A stretch of DNA of 64,000 nucleotides from Eutrigla gurnardus (GCA_963514095.1 OY741275.1:25934056-25998055), one strand, 5' to 3'; shown: positions 1 through 11,689, counted from the first letter of the stretch. Notes: a model not told the origin generated them from the letters alone. A program made the numbers and translations.

Positions 1-5
1 TTGGT

Positions 6-9
<4 letters not shown>

Positions 10-45
<36 letters not shown>
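10..45. repeat. (TG)n microsatellite
   Basis: Uninterrupted TG dinucleotide run at the left edge of the window, in intron 3. Confidence 0.95.
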
Positions 46-46
<1 letters not shown>

Positions 47-1066
47 ACGGCTGTCCTGTTTTCTCTACTGTAAGCATCCAACGTGTGTGGCTGCTAATAT
101 TCCCCTTTTAAAAACCACTCCGTGTGTTTATTTTATAATTGATGACTGTGTTGTTTTCCTCTGTAATTTCATTGGCCGTCATCTTAATGTCTTATTTCGC
201 CGTCCAGCAGCAGGAGAGCACGTTGACTCATACGATATGATCCAAAATGGTACAAATGCTATCCAGCAGAGCAGTAAACACTCCAGTAATTAGCGCGTGG
301 TCTCGGGGCCGGCCAAGCAAGGGACCCCATATAGAGCGGAGCCTAGTTATGCATTGATCTTAGAAAATTAGGGCTAACTGCCCCAGATTGCGGGCGTCTT
401 GATGTACCTTCTGGATGAGCAATGTACTCTACTCTGTTGTTTGTAGGAGTAAACAGGATGATTTGGACCTGGCTGTGCTTTAGAATGAATACGTCTTGAA
501 TAATTAACGAACCCCCCTCCTCCCCCCTCCCCCCCCTCTCCGTTATCTGTGCGACCGCAAACGTAAAAACCACTGATGATGAGAAAATATGGTTTTAACA
601 AGTCAATAATGGCGAGTGCAACAAGAGCGAGCCTAATCAATGAGGCTGCAACGTTTGCAAACAAGGACTTGAATTATAATGCCAATAATTGATCTCGTCC
701 ATTTTTCTCTCCCTCCGTCATGTGATGTCATTGTTTATCGATTGCTTGCTGCCAGCCAGAGAGGAGGATGATGGGAAGTTTTCAGACTTTTTTTTTTTTG
801 CTATGACTTTTGCATCCCTACATCCCTTTTCCCCTCCACCTCCCCCCCCTCCCCTCCTCCCTCCTTCTTCTCCATTTGAAATTTGCAAGCTGTAGCACCA
901 GCTTAACCAAAAAGGATTAAGTCCCATACCCAACTGAGAACACAGATAATGCTCAGTAATTGGTAAAAAATGAAGATGAATGGGACAGCTAGATAAGGAC
1001 CAATTAGCTGCTGGGAGTGTACAGCTGTGGTCTCCTCACAGAGCGCTCTCAGGGGCCAAGGCCCCC

Positions 1067-1070
1067 TCTT

Positions 1071-1102
<32 letters not shown>
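1067..1102. repeat. Compound (CT)n(CA)n microsatellite
   Basis: A CT run passes directly into a CA run of about ten units. Confidence 0.92.
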
Positions 1103-1974
1103 TTACGTGCATGCAAACATACAAGCGAGGGGGTGGGGCTTGCAGAAATTAGCCTGATGACCCTGGGAAGAGAGAATGATGCTTCCTCATCATCTCACCC
1201 AGAACCTTTTCTCTCTCTCAGTCAGGCAACACTCCAGGTAGCTGTCACCAGCCGTCCAGCTCCAGCATGTGGCCCTCCGGTCCTCCAGACCGCCTGGACT
1301 CCAGCCACACATGTGAGACAAAAGGGCTGTTTGTTTGGTTTTTCATTTTATAGAAGATACGTCTGCACAATGTGACTGCTTATACGGCTTACGTAGGATT
1401 AAATAAAAAAAATGTACATTAAAAAACCCCGGAAAGATAGCATCTCCTGTCTGTTGTGTTATTTGTTGGTCGCCGTGTCGTGGCATCATCTGGCTGATGA
1501 CAGTGGAATTCCCATATCTAATTACAAACAGGATTTCAGCTCCATTAGAGTTGTGCGGCGAGGAGTCAGATGAGTGGCAGGGCAGCACCCAGTGGCCAAA
1601 CAGAGACAAGAAGGGGAGGGGGGAGGCTAAAATAAAAAAAAAGCCTTATCTTTACCTCCCACTCCTTTTCCTGCAGGTCCAAGAAACACTTTATGTTCCT
1701 CCTTCTTCTTCTTCTTCCTCGGCTGAGAAAAGGCAATTCCTTCTCTTGAAATTGGCAGGTGTTTGTTAGTGGGCAGCTGACAATATTTTCTCTCCCAGTA
1801 ATGAAGGTTGTGGCTAGGGGTCAATGCACTGGGAGGGGAATGGGGGGCTGGTTATCCCCTCCAAAGGCCCAGCGCCACACGTGTTTTGCTTGGTCTGTGA
1901 TCTGTAATTGTGGCATTTCCTGAGAGGCGCGGGAACAATCCACATTGTGCTTTGAGAGGGGGGGGGGAATCAAA

Positions 1975-1975
<1 letters not shown>

Positions 1976-2055
<80 letters not shown>
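1976..2055. repeat. (AC)40 microsatellite
   Basis: Eighty bases of uninterrupted AC, one of the two longest dinucleotide arrays here. It follows a G-run at 1958-1967. Confidence 0.97.
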
Positions 2056-2058
<3 letters not shown>

Positions 2059-3444
2059 TTACATTTCCATGTCGCTACATCACCACGTCTATCTCACTAT
2101 CTTCTCCCTCAATTACTCCTAAAAACGGATATTTTTCTTCCCCCTCCTCCTCTTTCTCTGGTTATTTTGGAAGTGTTTTTTGTGTCTCTCTCTCTCCTTA
2201 TAATTAATAACATTGATGCAAACAGGAAGGTCTAATTGTGATGAATATTTAATAGCCTGTTCAATTTACATCAACACAAAGACAGCGACGGGCAATCCAA
2301 CTCTACAAACAGAACAGAGTGTCCTTCAGCCGGCTCTGCCTCGCTCTAAGCTCTCCACAAAGATCTGCTTCAGACAAACAACTGAGACGACACACCTGTG
2401 TTTGAGCCCCGAAGAGGAGGGATTTTTTGTTTTGTTTTTTATGTCGAAGAAGCTCTTTTCCTGATTAAATGGATCTGTATCAGGAGCACACACGGGTTCA
2501 TTATCATATCCCGGGCCTGGATCGCTGGTCGGTGACATAATCTGTGTCGGTAAACACGCAAGTCTTACATTAAAGCTGGATGATTATAAACCAAACTTCA
2601 GCTGCAGCAGCTGTGTGTCGGAGAGGGAAACAGTCATGAAGTCATTCCCTCACCGGTCCAGTCCCAACAAAGCTGCAGCCAAACACTCAGTGGAGTGATT
2701 CATACGTTTGGATTGCTGCTGGATGAATGGACTCCAGTGCTGGACTTATTAGGCATTCACAAAAACATGAGACTTTTGGAATAATCCTGCTTGTCAGATT
2801 ACACATGAAGCTTTTTAAATTCACTAATAAACATGTGAATGAAGACACCCCCTTGCTGGTGCTCGGTGGAGCCCCCGGTGGCGGAGCCTCATATATCTCC
2901 CCGGCTGTACTATCGGGATGACTCCTGCTGGCCACCCTGTCACAGCAGAGTGCTTGATATAAACAAGAGATTGCCTCGACACCCGGTAATCAATATTAGG
3001 ATGGTTTCAGTACCAAACATCATTTGTCTCCGCGACCATTCCTTTGACCAAACGAAGCATTAATTCAAATCATAAATCTGGGCTGATTTAAATCCGAGGA
3101 GAGTGAGGGCGAGGGAGAGGGAGAGAGAGAGGCCCCTGTCTGACTGCCGAGCCCCTAATGATTTATTTTCTACATTTCTGCGAGCGAGAGATTTGTCCAT
3201 ACTCACTGACAGGTCACCTTCAAACGCCAGTGGCAGACTGTTCATCACCATGCAGACGAGCATCTCATCGCTGCGAGTAAATATTAAAGGAAAAGAATCC
3301 AATTGATTGTGGATGGGGCCGAGAGGCGTCGCTGCCATATATTTCACTCAGAGAGCTAATGCTGAGGCCCGTGCACCCCTGCACCTCCCACCCCCCCTCT
3401 TTGCCAGAATTATGATTCTACCGGGAGCCTGTGTGGCTGGCTGT

Positions 3445-3560
3445 GGGCTCAAGGTTACAATTTAAATTGTAAAAAGATAAAACAGTTTCTTATTAGCTCC
3501 ATTGCCACAGCCTTGCTGTTGGTACTCACATTTATCTTTATTTCCGTGACCTCGTAGGCT
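3445..3560. promoter_or_regulatory. Candidate conserved element, intron 3
   Basis: Unique block including the palindrome ACAATTTAAATTGT, AAAGATAAAACAG and CTTATTAGCTCCATTGCC. It sits between C-rich and T-rich tracts yet is itself free of simple repeats. Function is inferred from composition only. Confidence 0.28.
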
Positions 3561-3670
3561 CGTATTCCTTTCTTTTTTTTTTTTTTTTTGCCTACACACT
3601 CCATTCTCTCAGAGTGATGACCTCACACTTTGCATTGTTAAATCCGCTTAGAAAACACATCCTGTTTTCA

Positions 3671-3671
<1 letters not shown>

Positions 3672-3703
<32 letters not shown>
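3672..3703. repeat. (CA)16 microsatellite
   Basis: Uninterrupted CA run. A T17 homopolymer lies just before it at 3573-3589. Confidence 0.95.
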
Positions 3704-4343
3704 GTGAGCTCCATGGTGTCAAGTGGCGCCGATGAAATGTATTCGGGAGTCGAGCCATTTATTACAGTAAGTGAATCAAAGCCGCCATTTAGCAAGCAAA
3801 GCTACGGGGATTACATTTGGTTTAGAATTTGGAACGGGGGCTCGTGGATCCGCAGCAAGATGCATTATCATCCCCCCCTTTTTAATACACTAAGTGGTTC
3901 TGTGTGATATTAAGAAAAATACTTCCACAATTTTTGTTTGGGCTAATAATTAATTGAAATGGCACATAGTTTAAAAAAACCCAATGCTCTCTCGGGCGAT
4001 TCAATTAGACCTTGTTAAAAAGCTGATGGCTTTGGGAATCTGTGTTCACAGTTTCACTCTGCTATTAATAATGTTGTTTTTTTTGTGTCTTTCAACACTT
4101 CGGAGAGAGAAAACAAGACTCACCTCGCCGCCGCGGATCTTTACACTGCATACAAACAAAAACAATATCCCTCCCTCTTTATTAAGAAAACAGCAGCATG
4201 GTGGAGCAGGCTGTGGTTTGTGTGGGATTATTTGTTACCAATAGCAAAGGTTGTTTTTTTGGTTTTTGGGCCTGTTTGTGTGGATAAAGGTTTAAAAAAG
4301 CTACTTAACAAACTGCAATTTCAGAGAGATAAGAGACACATAC

Positions 4344-4907
4344 GAGTGGCTAAGTCCCGCCCCCTCAAACACAGACTGGCCAATCATAGCCGTCATAGCC
4401 TGTCGTCTTCATTTCCAGGCTGGTTTTTGAGTATGTGGGGCTATTTTTGCTGTAATATTATTAATAATAATAATTCCTGGAGAAGTTGAGATCAACGTGT
4501 CTTAAACGTTGCGTTCGCTAACATCTAACTTCCGTGCATCTGTGCTGCAGATTGATTGATGATCATGATTATTGGTTAAAATGAGTTTGTACTATCTGAC
4601 ATCAGCACATGTCAAACTCTACCTAGCATTAGCACTTCTATGCTACACTAGCTACTGAAGGGAAATGGCTGTTTTTGCTTTTCAACAGCGTTGTTCCTGT
4701 CTCGATCGCCAGCTGATGTTCACTTTTATGTTTTAGTGTTTTTTTAAACCTGTATTCTGGTGCTGAATCAGTTTGACATCCTGGATTAATCCTGAAAAAC
4801 TCTGGACAAACTGTGGACATATTTATGCAGTTAGAGACAGTATTGTCTCCGTCGGAGCTCCGACAGCTAGATGGAGCAGCAGCTGGGGGGCGGGGCTTAG
4901 TGAGTGG
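4344..4907. mobile_element. Candidate MITE with GC-box-like inverted ends
   Basis: AGTGGCTAAGTCCCGCCCCC at the left (about 4345-4364) and its inverted partner at the right (about 4886-4907; reversed, ACTCACTAAGCCCCGCCCCC) agree at 15 of 20 positions. The interior is AT-rich and includes the perfect palindrome GTCGGAGCTCCGAC (4850-4863). No clear target duplication was found and GC boxes can coincide by chance, so this is tentative. Confidence 0.4.
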
Positions 4908-5068
4908 TCGATTCTAATACAGTAGAGCTGCAGGAATTAATCCTTCGACCCGGAAATGATGCAGCATTTGTGAACTTCCGGTTCCCTCGGAATCATCTAG
5001 AATAATAGCTAATAAATAAAAACTTTGGTCTCTGTTTGTCAACATGGGGATTAAAACACAAGTTATAA

Positions 5069-5095
5069 TGTGTGTGTGTGTGAGAGTGTGTGTGT
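5069..5095. repeat. Interrupted (TG)n close to the exon 3 donor
   Basis: TG run with a GAGAG interruption, about 65 bases inside intron 3 from the exon 3 donor in gene direction. Confidence 0.9.
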
Positions 5096-5160
5096 AACAA
5101 GGATTCCTTGCATGCAGGTATGAATGTGTTCCTGACCGTATTTGTGAAAGGCGTCCTCAC

Positions 5161-5313
5161 CGACGCTAGAGCTGAGGTCGCCGTTCTCTCCGTCCATGCC
5201 GTGGTGGTTGGCGTTGCCGTGGTAGCCGCTCATGGCCTCCAGCTTGATCTTCTTGACCTTCATGGCCTCGGCGATGGCTGCGTTGGCAGCGGCCGCCGCC
5301 GCCGCTGTCAGGC
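5161..5313 (-). CDS. dach1: DACH1 coding exon 3: alanine tract and Lys-rich helix
   Basis: This 153-nt exon completes codon 225 (Gly) and encodes residues 226-275, leaving one base for the next exon beyond the window. The translation begins LTAAAAAAANAAIAEAMKVK, continues KIKLEAMSGYHGNANHHGMD and ends GENGDLSSSVG. This is the DACH1 Ala-rich stretch, the conserved Lys-rich segment and the acidic/Ser region before the large middle exon. The Ala run is seven residues, similar to or shorter than in mammals. The acceptor is CTCTCTCCAG (AG at 5314-5315) after a CT-rich tract, and the donor is GTGAGG (5155-5160). Asn/His-rich residues after the KIKLEAM motif differ from mammalian DACH1, as expected for a variable linker. 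Translation straight past the donor gives intron-encoded residues and should not be read as protein. Confidence 0.94.
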
Positions 5314-5549
5314 CTGGAGAGAGACAGAGAGAGCACTTACAGAGACTGAAGCCATCGCACCTTACTCTGGAAAACTTCAAATCAAAAAAAGAAAGAAAGA
5401 AAAACAACAAAGAGAAAGGACTTTTGAAATAATAAAACAATGAATAATTTCATACACTATGGGGAATAAGCGCCTATGAGATCACAGCTTGGTTTTTCAT
5501 CTTCTGACAGGGGATATCTTCACAGCAGGTTATCATGCTGATGGGATGG

Positions 5550-5552
<3 letters not shown>

Positions 5553-5602
<50 letters not shown>
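5553..5602. repeat. (TG)25 microsatellite
   Basis: Uninterrupted TG run in intron 2, about 240 bases from the exon 3 acceptor. Confidence 0.95.
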
Positions 5603-5604
<2 letters not shown>

Positions 5605-5756
5605 GCAGCATATGATCTTTATGAATGTTTCACAGACTGGAGGTATCGCTCGCCACTATATTGATGTATTTCTGCCTTGATGGGAACAGATGCAGTCAAG
5701 ATAACAGTGCATGAAGTAAGCATTTTGTATGGGCAACTTATACTACACAAATATGC

Positions 5757-5778
5757 GTGTGTGTGTGTGTGTGTGTGT
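5757..5778. repeat. (GT)11 microsatellite
   Basis: Short uninterrupted GT run in intron 2. Confidence 0.93.
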
Positions 5779-7201
5779 ATATTGTATAGCCTAATAGAGG
5801 GACAGTGATACGCTGTGACACAAGTGCGTGGAGGACAAAGTGAGACAGAAAGTGAGACAGATCAGAGAGAGAAGTGTGCCTTCTCCTCAGCGAGGGTATT
5901 TCAATGATACCTTCTAATGTATTCAACTGATCTAATCGCCCTGAATAATGCCTAACATTGCTATTCAAATTCCTCACGGCTATATAATACTGTAGTGTCT
6001 CATAATAACCGGCTCTTCTGAGAGTCAAGGCCAGTCATCAAGCAGAAACTATAAACAATGTACCAAGGATTCAAGTTCTTTTGTGTCTTGAGTTTTTTTT
6101 ATTCTAATACTTGTAAATGGGCTTTGTGTACATTCAATACTTGGACGGCCATGTGTGGAAATTAACTTATGCTCTATAAAATAAGATGAAAAGTGAGAGA
6201 ATGTATGCAATTCAATGTCATCACTATTACATTCTCAAAAGCACAAAAAAAAAAAAACTCCAACATACTCAGGAAATTAATGAGGCGATAGACAAAAAAG
6301 AGCCCCACTGGGCATAAGGCACAAAAAAAGAAAAAGAAGAAAAGTCAAATGAATAAAGGAGGATAGATTATAGCAGAACGTGGTGTTTTCAATTTCCAGG
6401 AGAAGAAAAAAAATTACAAAAGGTTAATTCCATCCCGACAGCTCCCATCTTAAAATACAGCGTTTCTAATGAATTGTTTAGTCTGCAACACTTGAAAAAT
6501 GTTGACAACGTGCCAAATATCTGACAATCCTACACGAGTCCTCCTCCAGGCCTCCAGGCTCCCGTTCTCACAGCTCACCCATGTCTATTGACATCGCATT
6601 TACACTGATCATTCACATTCCACCTCTGAAATATGCAGCGATGTGTGACACTCCGCTCGTCCACCTCCATCCAAAAACCCCGGCCTGATTGATATAGTAA
6701 GTCCCGAGATTATAGACATGCATATGCCGGGCACACTGCAGAGATCATAAAGCATTGGTTTTGTCATTGTGGTATTTCTGGTGTATTGAACGTGACTGAA
6801 ATCTTTATTCATGAGGCTCCCGGTCGAGAACAGCGGGGACGAGATAGCGGCGGTAAAGCTCCTCCGGGCCTCGGCGGCGTCTCGGGAGAGCACCGCCGCT
6901 TCTCCTCGCCAAAAAACCCTCGGCAACAGAAACGGAATCAAAGATGCACGGCGAAGGAACAGATATGCACCTATTAGCAGATATCCACAACACGATATAT
7001 CACCTGGCTGTTATACGGAGTAAAGGGGGGGGGGTATGCAGGTCTGCCTTTACGTTTTGACGCAGAACAAGAACAACGTCTGCGTTTATCATCACTAAGC
7101 TGTCACGTCTCCGTGATGGGACTGGAGAGCAGCTATTAGCCATGCATGTGAGGGAGACGCCGGGACACGGGGAAGCAGAATCGAACATGTGGCTCTAATA
7201 G

Positions 7202-7203
<2 letters not shown>

Positions 7204-7237
<34 letters not shown>
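7204..7237. repeat. (AC)17 microsatellite
   Basis: Uninterrupted AC run in intron 2, followed by a C/T-rich stretch at 7260-7287. Confidence 0.95.
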
Positions 7238-7240
<3 letters not shown>

Positions 7241-7697
7241 AACACACCGGCCTGGGCACCCTCTCCTCTCCCCCCCTCCCCCCCCAGCTGATAGGCAGAT
7301 GGCGAGAGTCACTCTGAGCCACTGACATGGAGGTGCATATAATTTAAAGCCTTGTTTGCATCTTAAAAAACATCAGTACCATATTGACGTACAGTATACA
7401 TCATGTCAGCGAGGGAGCCCCCCCCTCCCCTCTCTGGCTTGCTGTTCAATATGCATGGACAGAGTGGTGGGGGTGGGGGGGGGGCTCATAAGAAGGTGAT
7501 ACTTCTCCACATAATGAATGTGGCCTCTGCCCAGTCTGAAGGTCAGCCTTCATTTGTGTATAATGGGCGAGAGTCAACTGTTTTCCAAATGAGACGTATG
7601 CAGAACAGACTGCCGAGTAAATATTGAAATCACCTCTGGGCTGTTTGTGTGATAAATTCCCCCCACAAATCAGGTGCCGCTCAAAAGGGAGTGTCGT

Positions 7698-7722
7698 AGC
7701 AGCAGCAGCGGCGGCGGCGGCG
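7698..7722. repeat. (AGC)n(GGC)n trinucleotide repeat
   Basis: Four AGC units run into about four GGC units. It is intronic; open frames through it read as poly-Ala but are not genes. Confidence 0.9.
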
Positions 7723-8394
7723 GTGCTGATTCTTCTTCTTTTTTCTTTCTGATGCTCTCTAACTTTTTGGCTGCGAGGACGAACGGTGTGGTTTATGGCT
7801 GACGTTTTCAAAAAAACAAATTTCAGGACGAAACAACACGATGGTGACAGGTTTTGATGGAATACGCATGGAGTGAATAAATGCTTCACCATCGATTTGA
7901 TCGTGAAACACACGATTTCCATTCATCATTCCACCGCCGTGACACACACTCCGTGAACTGAAATGTTCTGATAATTGTTTCATTTGGCCGGATCAATCGT
8001 CACATCCAGGTACCGCCTCCGTACGGCGGGCGGCGGTAATAAGGAAGCCACGGGGAGATGGGTGGCGGCGCCGAAGCAACAAGTCCATTAAGCCACTAGA
8101 AGTCGAAACGTCAACAAGAGCCAATCCCACTCAGGCTTAATCTGCATTCATTACTATGCAAACAAAACAATCCTGCCTCATATATTCTTTTCAAAGTCAC
8201 CTTAAGATTCACACACTTTTCCCTCTTTCCCCGTATATATCGGAGTCCGAGCACCAAACAAACATCATGGTGGCGGCGGCGTGCGGCGAGACACGCCAGT
8301 CAGGAGAGAAGGGGGGGGGGGGATTTCAACAAATAGAGAATAGCGTGGCACTGTCACATGGGGAGCACAAAACAGCAAATAACAGAGACAAGGT

Positions 8395-8570
8395 CTGATG
8401 GTAGCCCTTGGAGCAGCTGTCATATTAAATAATAATGAAGGATCTATTAATATGCAAAGGAAGCAGCAGCCGACTGGCTTAACGCTGTCATGCCTCTGCA
8501 TATTGTCAGGATCTTCATCATTAATTAACATGCTAGCTGCCCCATACCTGCGCCAATGTCAGAACATTTC
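8395..8570. promoter_or_regulatory. Candidate enhancer in intron 2 with internal direct-repeat architecture
   Basis: A unique ATTA-rich block. Two halves share the same ordered motifs: GCTGTCAT (8416-8423 and 8484-8491), then GGATCT 24 and 25 bases later (8440, 8509), then ATTAAT and ATGC. Spacing conservation without overall identity suggests functional sites or an old duplication. Conservation cannot be tested here. Confidence 0.4.
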
Positions 8571-10090
8571 TTACAACAAACACCCCCAATGCCTGTGCCC
8601 TCCGCAACTAACTCGTATAATTAAATTAAAATCAGATTAACTTCACATCAGTACACAAAAGACTGACTTTTACGACTTTCTCTAGCAGCGATTAAAAAAA
8701 ATAAAAAAGGGGGGGGGGAGCTTATCTGTTGTGTTTCCTGTTACAACAATGAAAAGACACTTTATTTATGGGGGGGTGAGAGACCCTCCACGTCAGTGAG
8801 CGAGGCCCTAATTGTATGCATGGCCTGGTGGCGGCGGTGGCGACCACGAAGCGGGGTTGGGGACTCTACGGTACACGGCGCCACTTGAACCCGCCGCTAT
8901 CCACATCATGACAAATTTAGTATCAATTACACAGCAGGCTAACCTCATGACAAGCAGCGGCCTGAGAGAGGGAGGGGGGGGGGACACAAAGAGCTGACAC
9001 TAAATTACCTGCTGCATACTGGATCTATTTTAAAGCGGCTTCAAGTGGCAGCAGGATTAGATACGTGCTAATTGTACATCAGAATACAAATATTACACCT
9101 GAGTGGTACTTTGAAGGAGGAGTAGCAGCCTCTCCACAGTATCTCCTGCGTTCTTTGTGATCAGGGAAGTAGAGGATGCACCCCCGGTTTAGACGTAGGT
9201 GACATTCATTTCTCTAATGGTAAATGCAGTACTCCTGCGTTATTCAAAAGGTTGAAGCCATATCCCGGACATAAATGAATTATATTGAAGCTGCTGCTTA
9301 AGTAGTGGCCGGAGAGTGTGAGTGGAAGGCCCTCTCCACTTTAAAGGAGATGTCATCTCAGTGTGGTGTCAGTCCACAGCAAATAATCCGATTTGGAGGG
9401 GAGGGGGGGGGGGGGCAATCTGCCTGTAATGCATCAGCAACTGGAAAAGCTCCAGCACCCCTCCCTCCTCCTCCTCCCTCCATCCTGGGGGCACATTCAC
9501 ATACACACTTCCACCCACATGTATGAGGGTATTTCCTTAAATGGAAAAGCTAAGCATATTAAGATGTCCTTTTCTAAATGGAACTGGTGTCAAGGGCAAA
9601 GATACATATGTTAACAATGTGTTTCACATAAAGGCCTCTCTGGTGCCGTTAAAGAGAGCCAAGACGACATCTTCCCACCGCCTTGAATACGCTTATTGAT
9701 TTCATCGGATGTGATTTGTGCAAAAAAATGTGCAGTTTGCATTGATAAAATCTTATAAAAATCACAGTGAAGAACTGATCTGTCGCTCCCAGATGAGATA
9801 TTTGAAAAAGAATGTCCCCCGTCATCCATCATGAGACCTTTGGCTGGATGTGAGGTGAACAAATCGGACGCTCCTGAGAGATAAGGGGTTTAGAAACGAT
9901 GACAGGCGTTTCACGTCGCACAAATAAAAAAACGTTGTCCGGCCGGAAGCCTCAGGAAAGAGCCGCCGGGCGCTAACTCATCCCACGATGGACTAATGTG
10001 ACATGACGTGATACTGGAACTATTTAAGACACTTCTTTCTCAACGTCAGGTTTTTTTTCAAACCATCAATCAGTACTTTTTTTTTTTTTG

Positions 10091-10250
10091 GCGACGTGAC
10101 AGCGAGATCAATTAGTCGCCTACTTAGATGCCAACTTACGTGTGGTCAATTATACTTAATTACGACTCTGTCAGAATCTGTGACTTCCTTGACGTTTAAT
10201 GCTTAATGCCGTAATCAAAACAATAAATGGTTTTTAATTATAAAAAAAGA
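10091..10250. promoter_or_regulatory. Candidate conserved element, intron 2
   Basis: Unique AT-rich sequence with TCAATTAGTC, GGTCAATTATACTTAATTAC, TTAATGCTTAATGCCGTAAT and AACAATAAATGG, giving several homeodomain-type ATTA cores and a SOX-like ACAAT in 160 bases, with no simple repeat. The call rests on composition and motif density only. Confidence 0.35.
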
Positions 10251-10601
10251 GATTGATGGGCGAAAAAAGTTAACCGTCCACCAGCCGGAGAAGCTGGAGG
10301 CAGTTAGAAGAAAGTCCAAAAAAAAAAAAACTCAATTATTTTATCTCTGCCCCCTGAATCCTCCGACTAAATGTCAAGATCATAGAGTCCCTCTGGGCTT
10401 AAAGGGGATGATATCAAAAAGGCGATTTTTTTTCTGTTGCTTTATGTTCCACTAAATAACACGGCTCTTTCTCATCATTGTCCTTCTCTTGTGTTCACTT
10501 TCAGCCTTTGAGTTTCCCCTTCTGTGCGACGCAGCAGATAGCCGGCTGACCACGCCACCCTATTTCCCAGAGTTCAAAGCACCGAGGCCTGCGGAGCCTC
10601 G

Positions 10602-10602
<1 letters not shown>

Positions 10603-10641
<39 letters not shown>
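10603..10641. repeat. (TG)n microsatellite
   Basis: About 19 TG units in intron 2. Confidence 0.95.
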
Positions 10642-10644
<3 letters not shown>

Positions 10645-11356
10645 ATCACGAGGATGGCCCAATCTGTGTTAAATGTGTGGATTTCAAACCCTCCATCACA
10701 CATTGCCTCTTGGAGAAAAAAAACCCACTCCACGTTGCAAGATAATTACAAGTCTGTTAAAACGGTTATACACTGAATATTCTACCACGTAAAAACCAGC
10801 TGTGAAGTACTATAGTTAATAGCCGTGTGTGTGTACTGTACTGTATTCAAAGAGCTCCGTTCGGTCGGGAACAATATCGTTAAAGACATCAAGACGGAGA
10901 GAGCAGAATATGCAAATCAAGAGCACTTTACTAGCCAGCGACATCAAAGCAGTCCCAAACGAAGAGCCAGCCACAAATAGAACAAAAGCATTGGTTGCAA
11001 TGAGACTCGGCCCCCGGGGGCAAGTTAGGGCACAAACGCTTGTTGTTGATTCTCGTGGCGATAAGCTCGCTTTAGCATCACCACCGCCTATGTACATATA
11101 CCAGTGGAGTGGATTTAATCGCACTAATTAGAATGCACTCCAGGCGAAACGCGAACATCTACTGGAATAATCTGAGAGAAAAGATCTCCACTCCGATTTA
11201 TTCTCCCCCTCTTCCAGGGGGGAGGGAGGGAGGAGAGGATCTGTTTTTGGTAAACGAGTGAGCGGCTGGTGTCTGGCGGTTGGGTGCATGTGTCACTTTG
11301 GACTGGTTGCCATTTCGAGGACAAGCTGCAGGGAGGCCACTGGTGGGGAGGCTGGG

Positions 11357-11360
<4 letters not shown>

Positions 11361-11394
<34 letters not shown>
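11361..11394. repeat. (TG)17 microsatellite near the exon 2 donor
   Basis: Uninterrupted TG run about 70 bases downstream of the exon 2 donor in gene direction. Confidence 0.95.
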
Positions 11395-11395
<1 letters not shown>

Positions 11396-11465
11396 CGGAG
11401 AGGCAGAGAGACACCCAGACAGTGAATTAGAGCCTCAGTAGCTCTGACAAGAGACTAAACCATAC

Positions 11466-11581
11466 CTGTGGGTGGGATCATGCCGGGGGACATGAGGCCG
11501 GGGACCGAGTGGGGCATGATGTGGGGGTTCTCCGGCGATGTCACACTCTGGGTCCTCTTCGGAGGCCGGCCGGGTCTGGAG
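11466..11581 (-). CDS. dach1: DACH1 coding exon 2: basic AT-hook-like segment and Ser/Pro/Met linker
   Basis: This 116-nt exon starts with the single base completing codon 186 (Ser), encodes residues 187-224, and ends with the first base of codon 225. The translation SRPGRPPKRTQSVTSPEN followed by PHIMPHSVPGLMSPGMIPPTG matches the DACH1 linker directly after DachBox-N. RPGRPPKR resembles an AT-hook core and a basic nuclear-localisation patch; that role is inferred. The acceptor is TGTGTAG (AG at 11582-11583), preceded by a polypyrimidine tract made of CCT repeats and a plausible branch site CTCAC about 37 nt upstream. The donor is GTATGG (11460-11465). Phases fit exons 1 and 3 exactly. There is no trace of the RRKRQMTRKQ insert found between these segments in DACH2, which supports DACH1. 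Confidence 0.96.
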
Positions 11582-11592
11582 CTACACAGCAG

Positions 11593-11610
11593 AGGAGGAG
11601 GAGGAGGAGA
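11593..11610. repeat. (AGG)n forming the exon 2 polypyrimidine tract
   Basis: On the coding (minus) strand this is a CCT repeat between the branch-like CTCAC and the exon 2 acceptor. Confidence 0.9.
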
Positions 11611-11689
11611 AACGGCGGTGAGCGACATGGAGGAGGAAGGAGGAGGGCGGAGGGGGGTGTTAACGTTTGGAGCACTCCAGAATGCAATT

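Larger units (their letters stand above)
1..5160 (-). other. dach1: DACH1 intron 3 (partial, cut by window edge)
   Basis: This is the donor side of the intron after exon 3; its acceptor lies outside the window. It holds several CA/TG microsatellites, C/T-rich stretches (508-540, 824-872), a candidate inverted-repeat element at 4344-4907 and unique AT-rich segments (for example 3445-3560). No open frame here resembles a known protein; those present are short or consist of translated dinucleotide repeats. Confidence 0.85.
5314..11465 (-). other. dach1: DACH1 intron 2
   Basis: This 6.15-kb intron is defined by the exon 2 donor GTATGG and the exon 3 acceptor CTCCAG. It contains TG and CA microsatellites (5553, 5757, 7204, 10603, 11361), an AGC/GGC run (7698-7722), G-runs, and unique ATTA-rich blocks, of which 8395-8570 and 10091-10250 look most like regulatory DNA. 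No coding exon was recognised in it. Confidence 0.88.

Noticed and set aside
5063..5440. Minus-strand frame of 125 codons through exon 3 as one continuous protein
   Set aside because: Only 5161-5313 matches DACH1. The frame runs across a good acceptor and donor into intron sequence.
7446..7922. 158-codon minus-strand frame with an Ala run
   Set aside because: The Ala run comes from the AGC/GGC repeat; the rest shows no similarity to known proteins.
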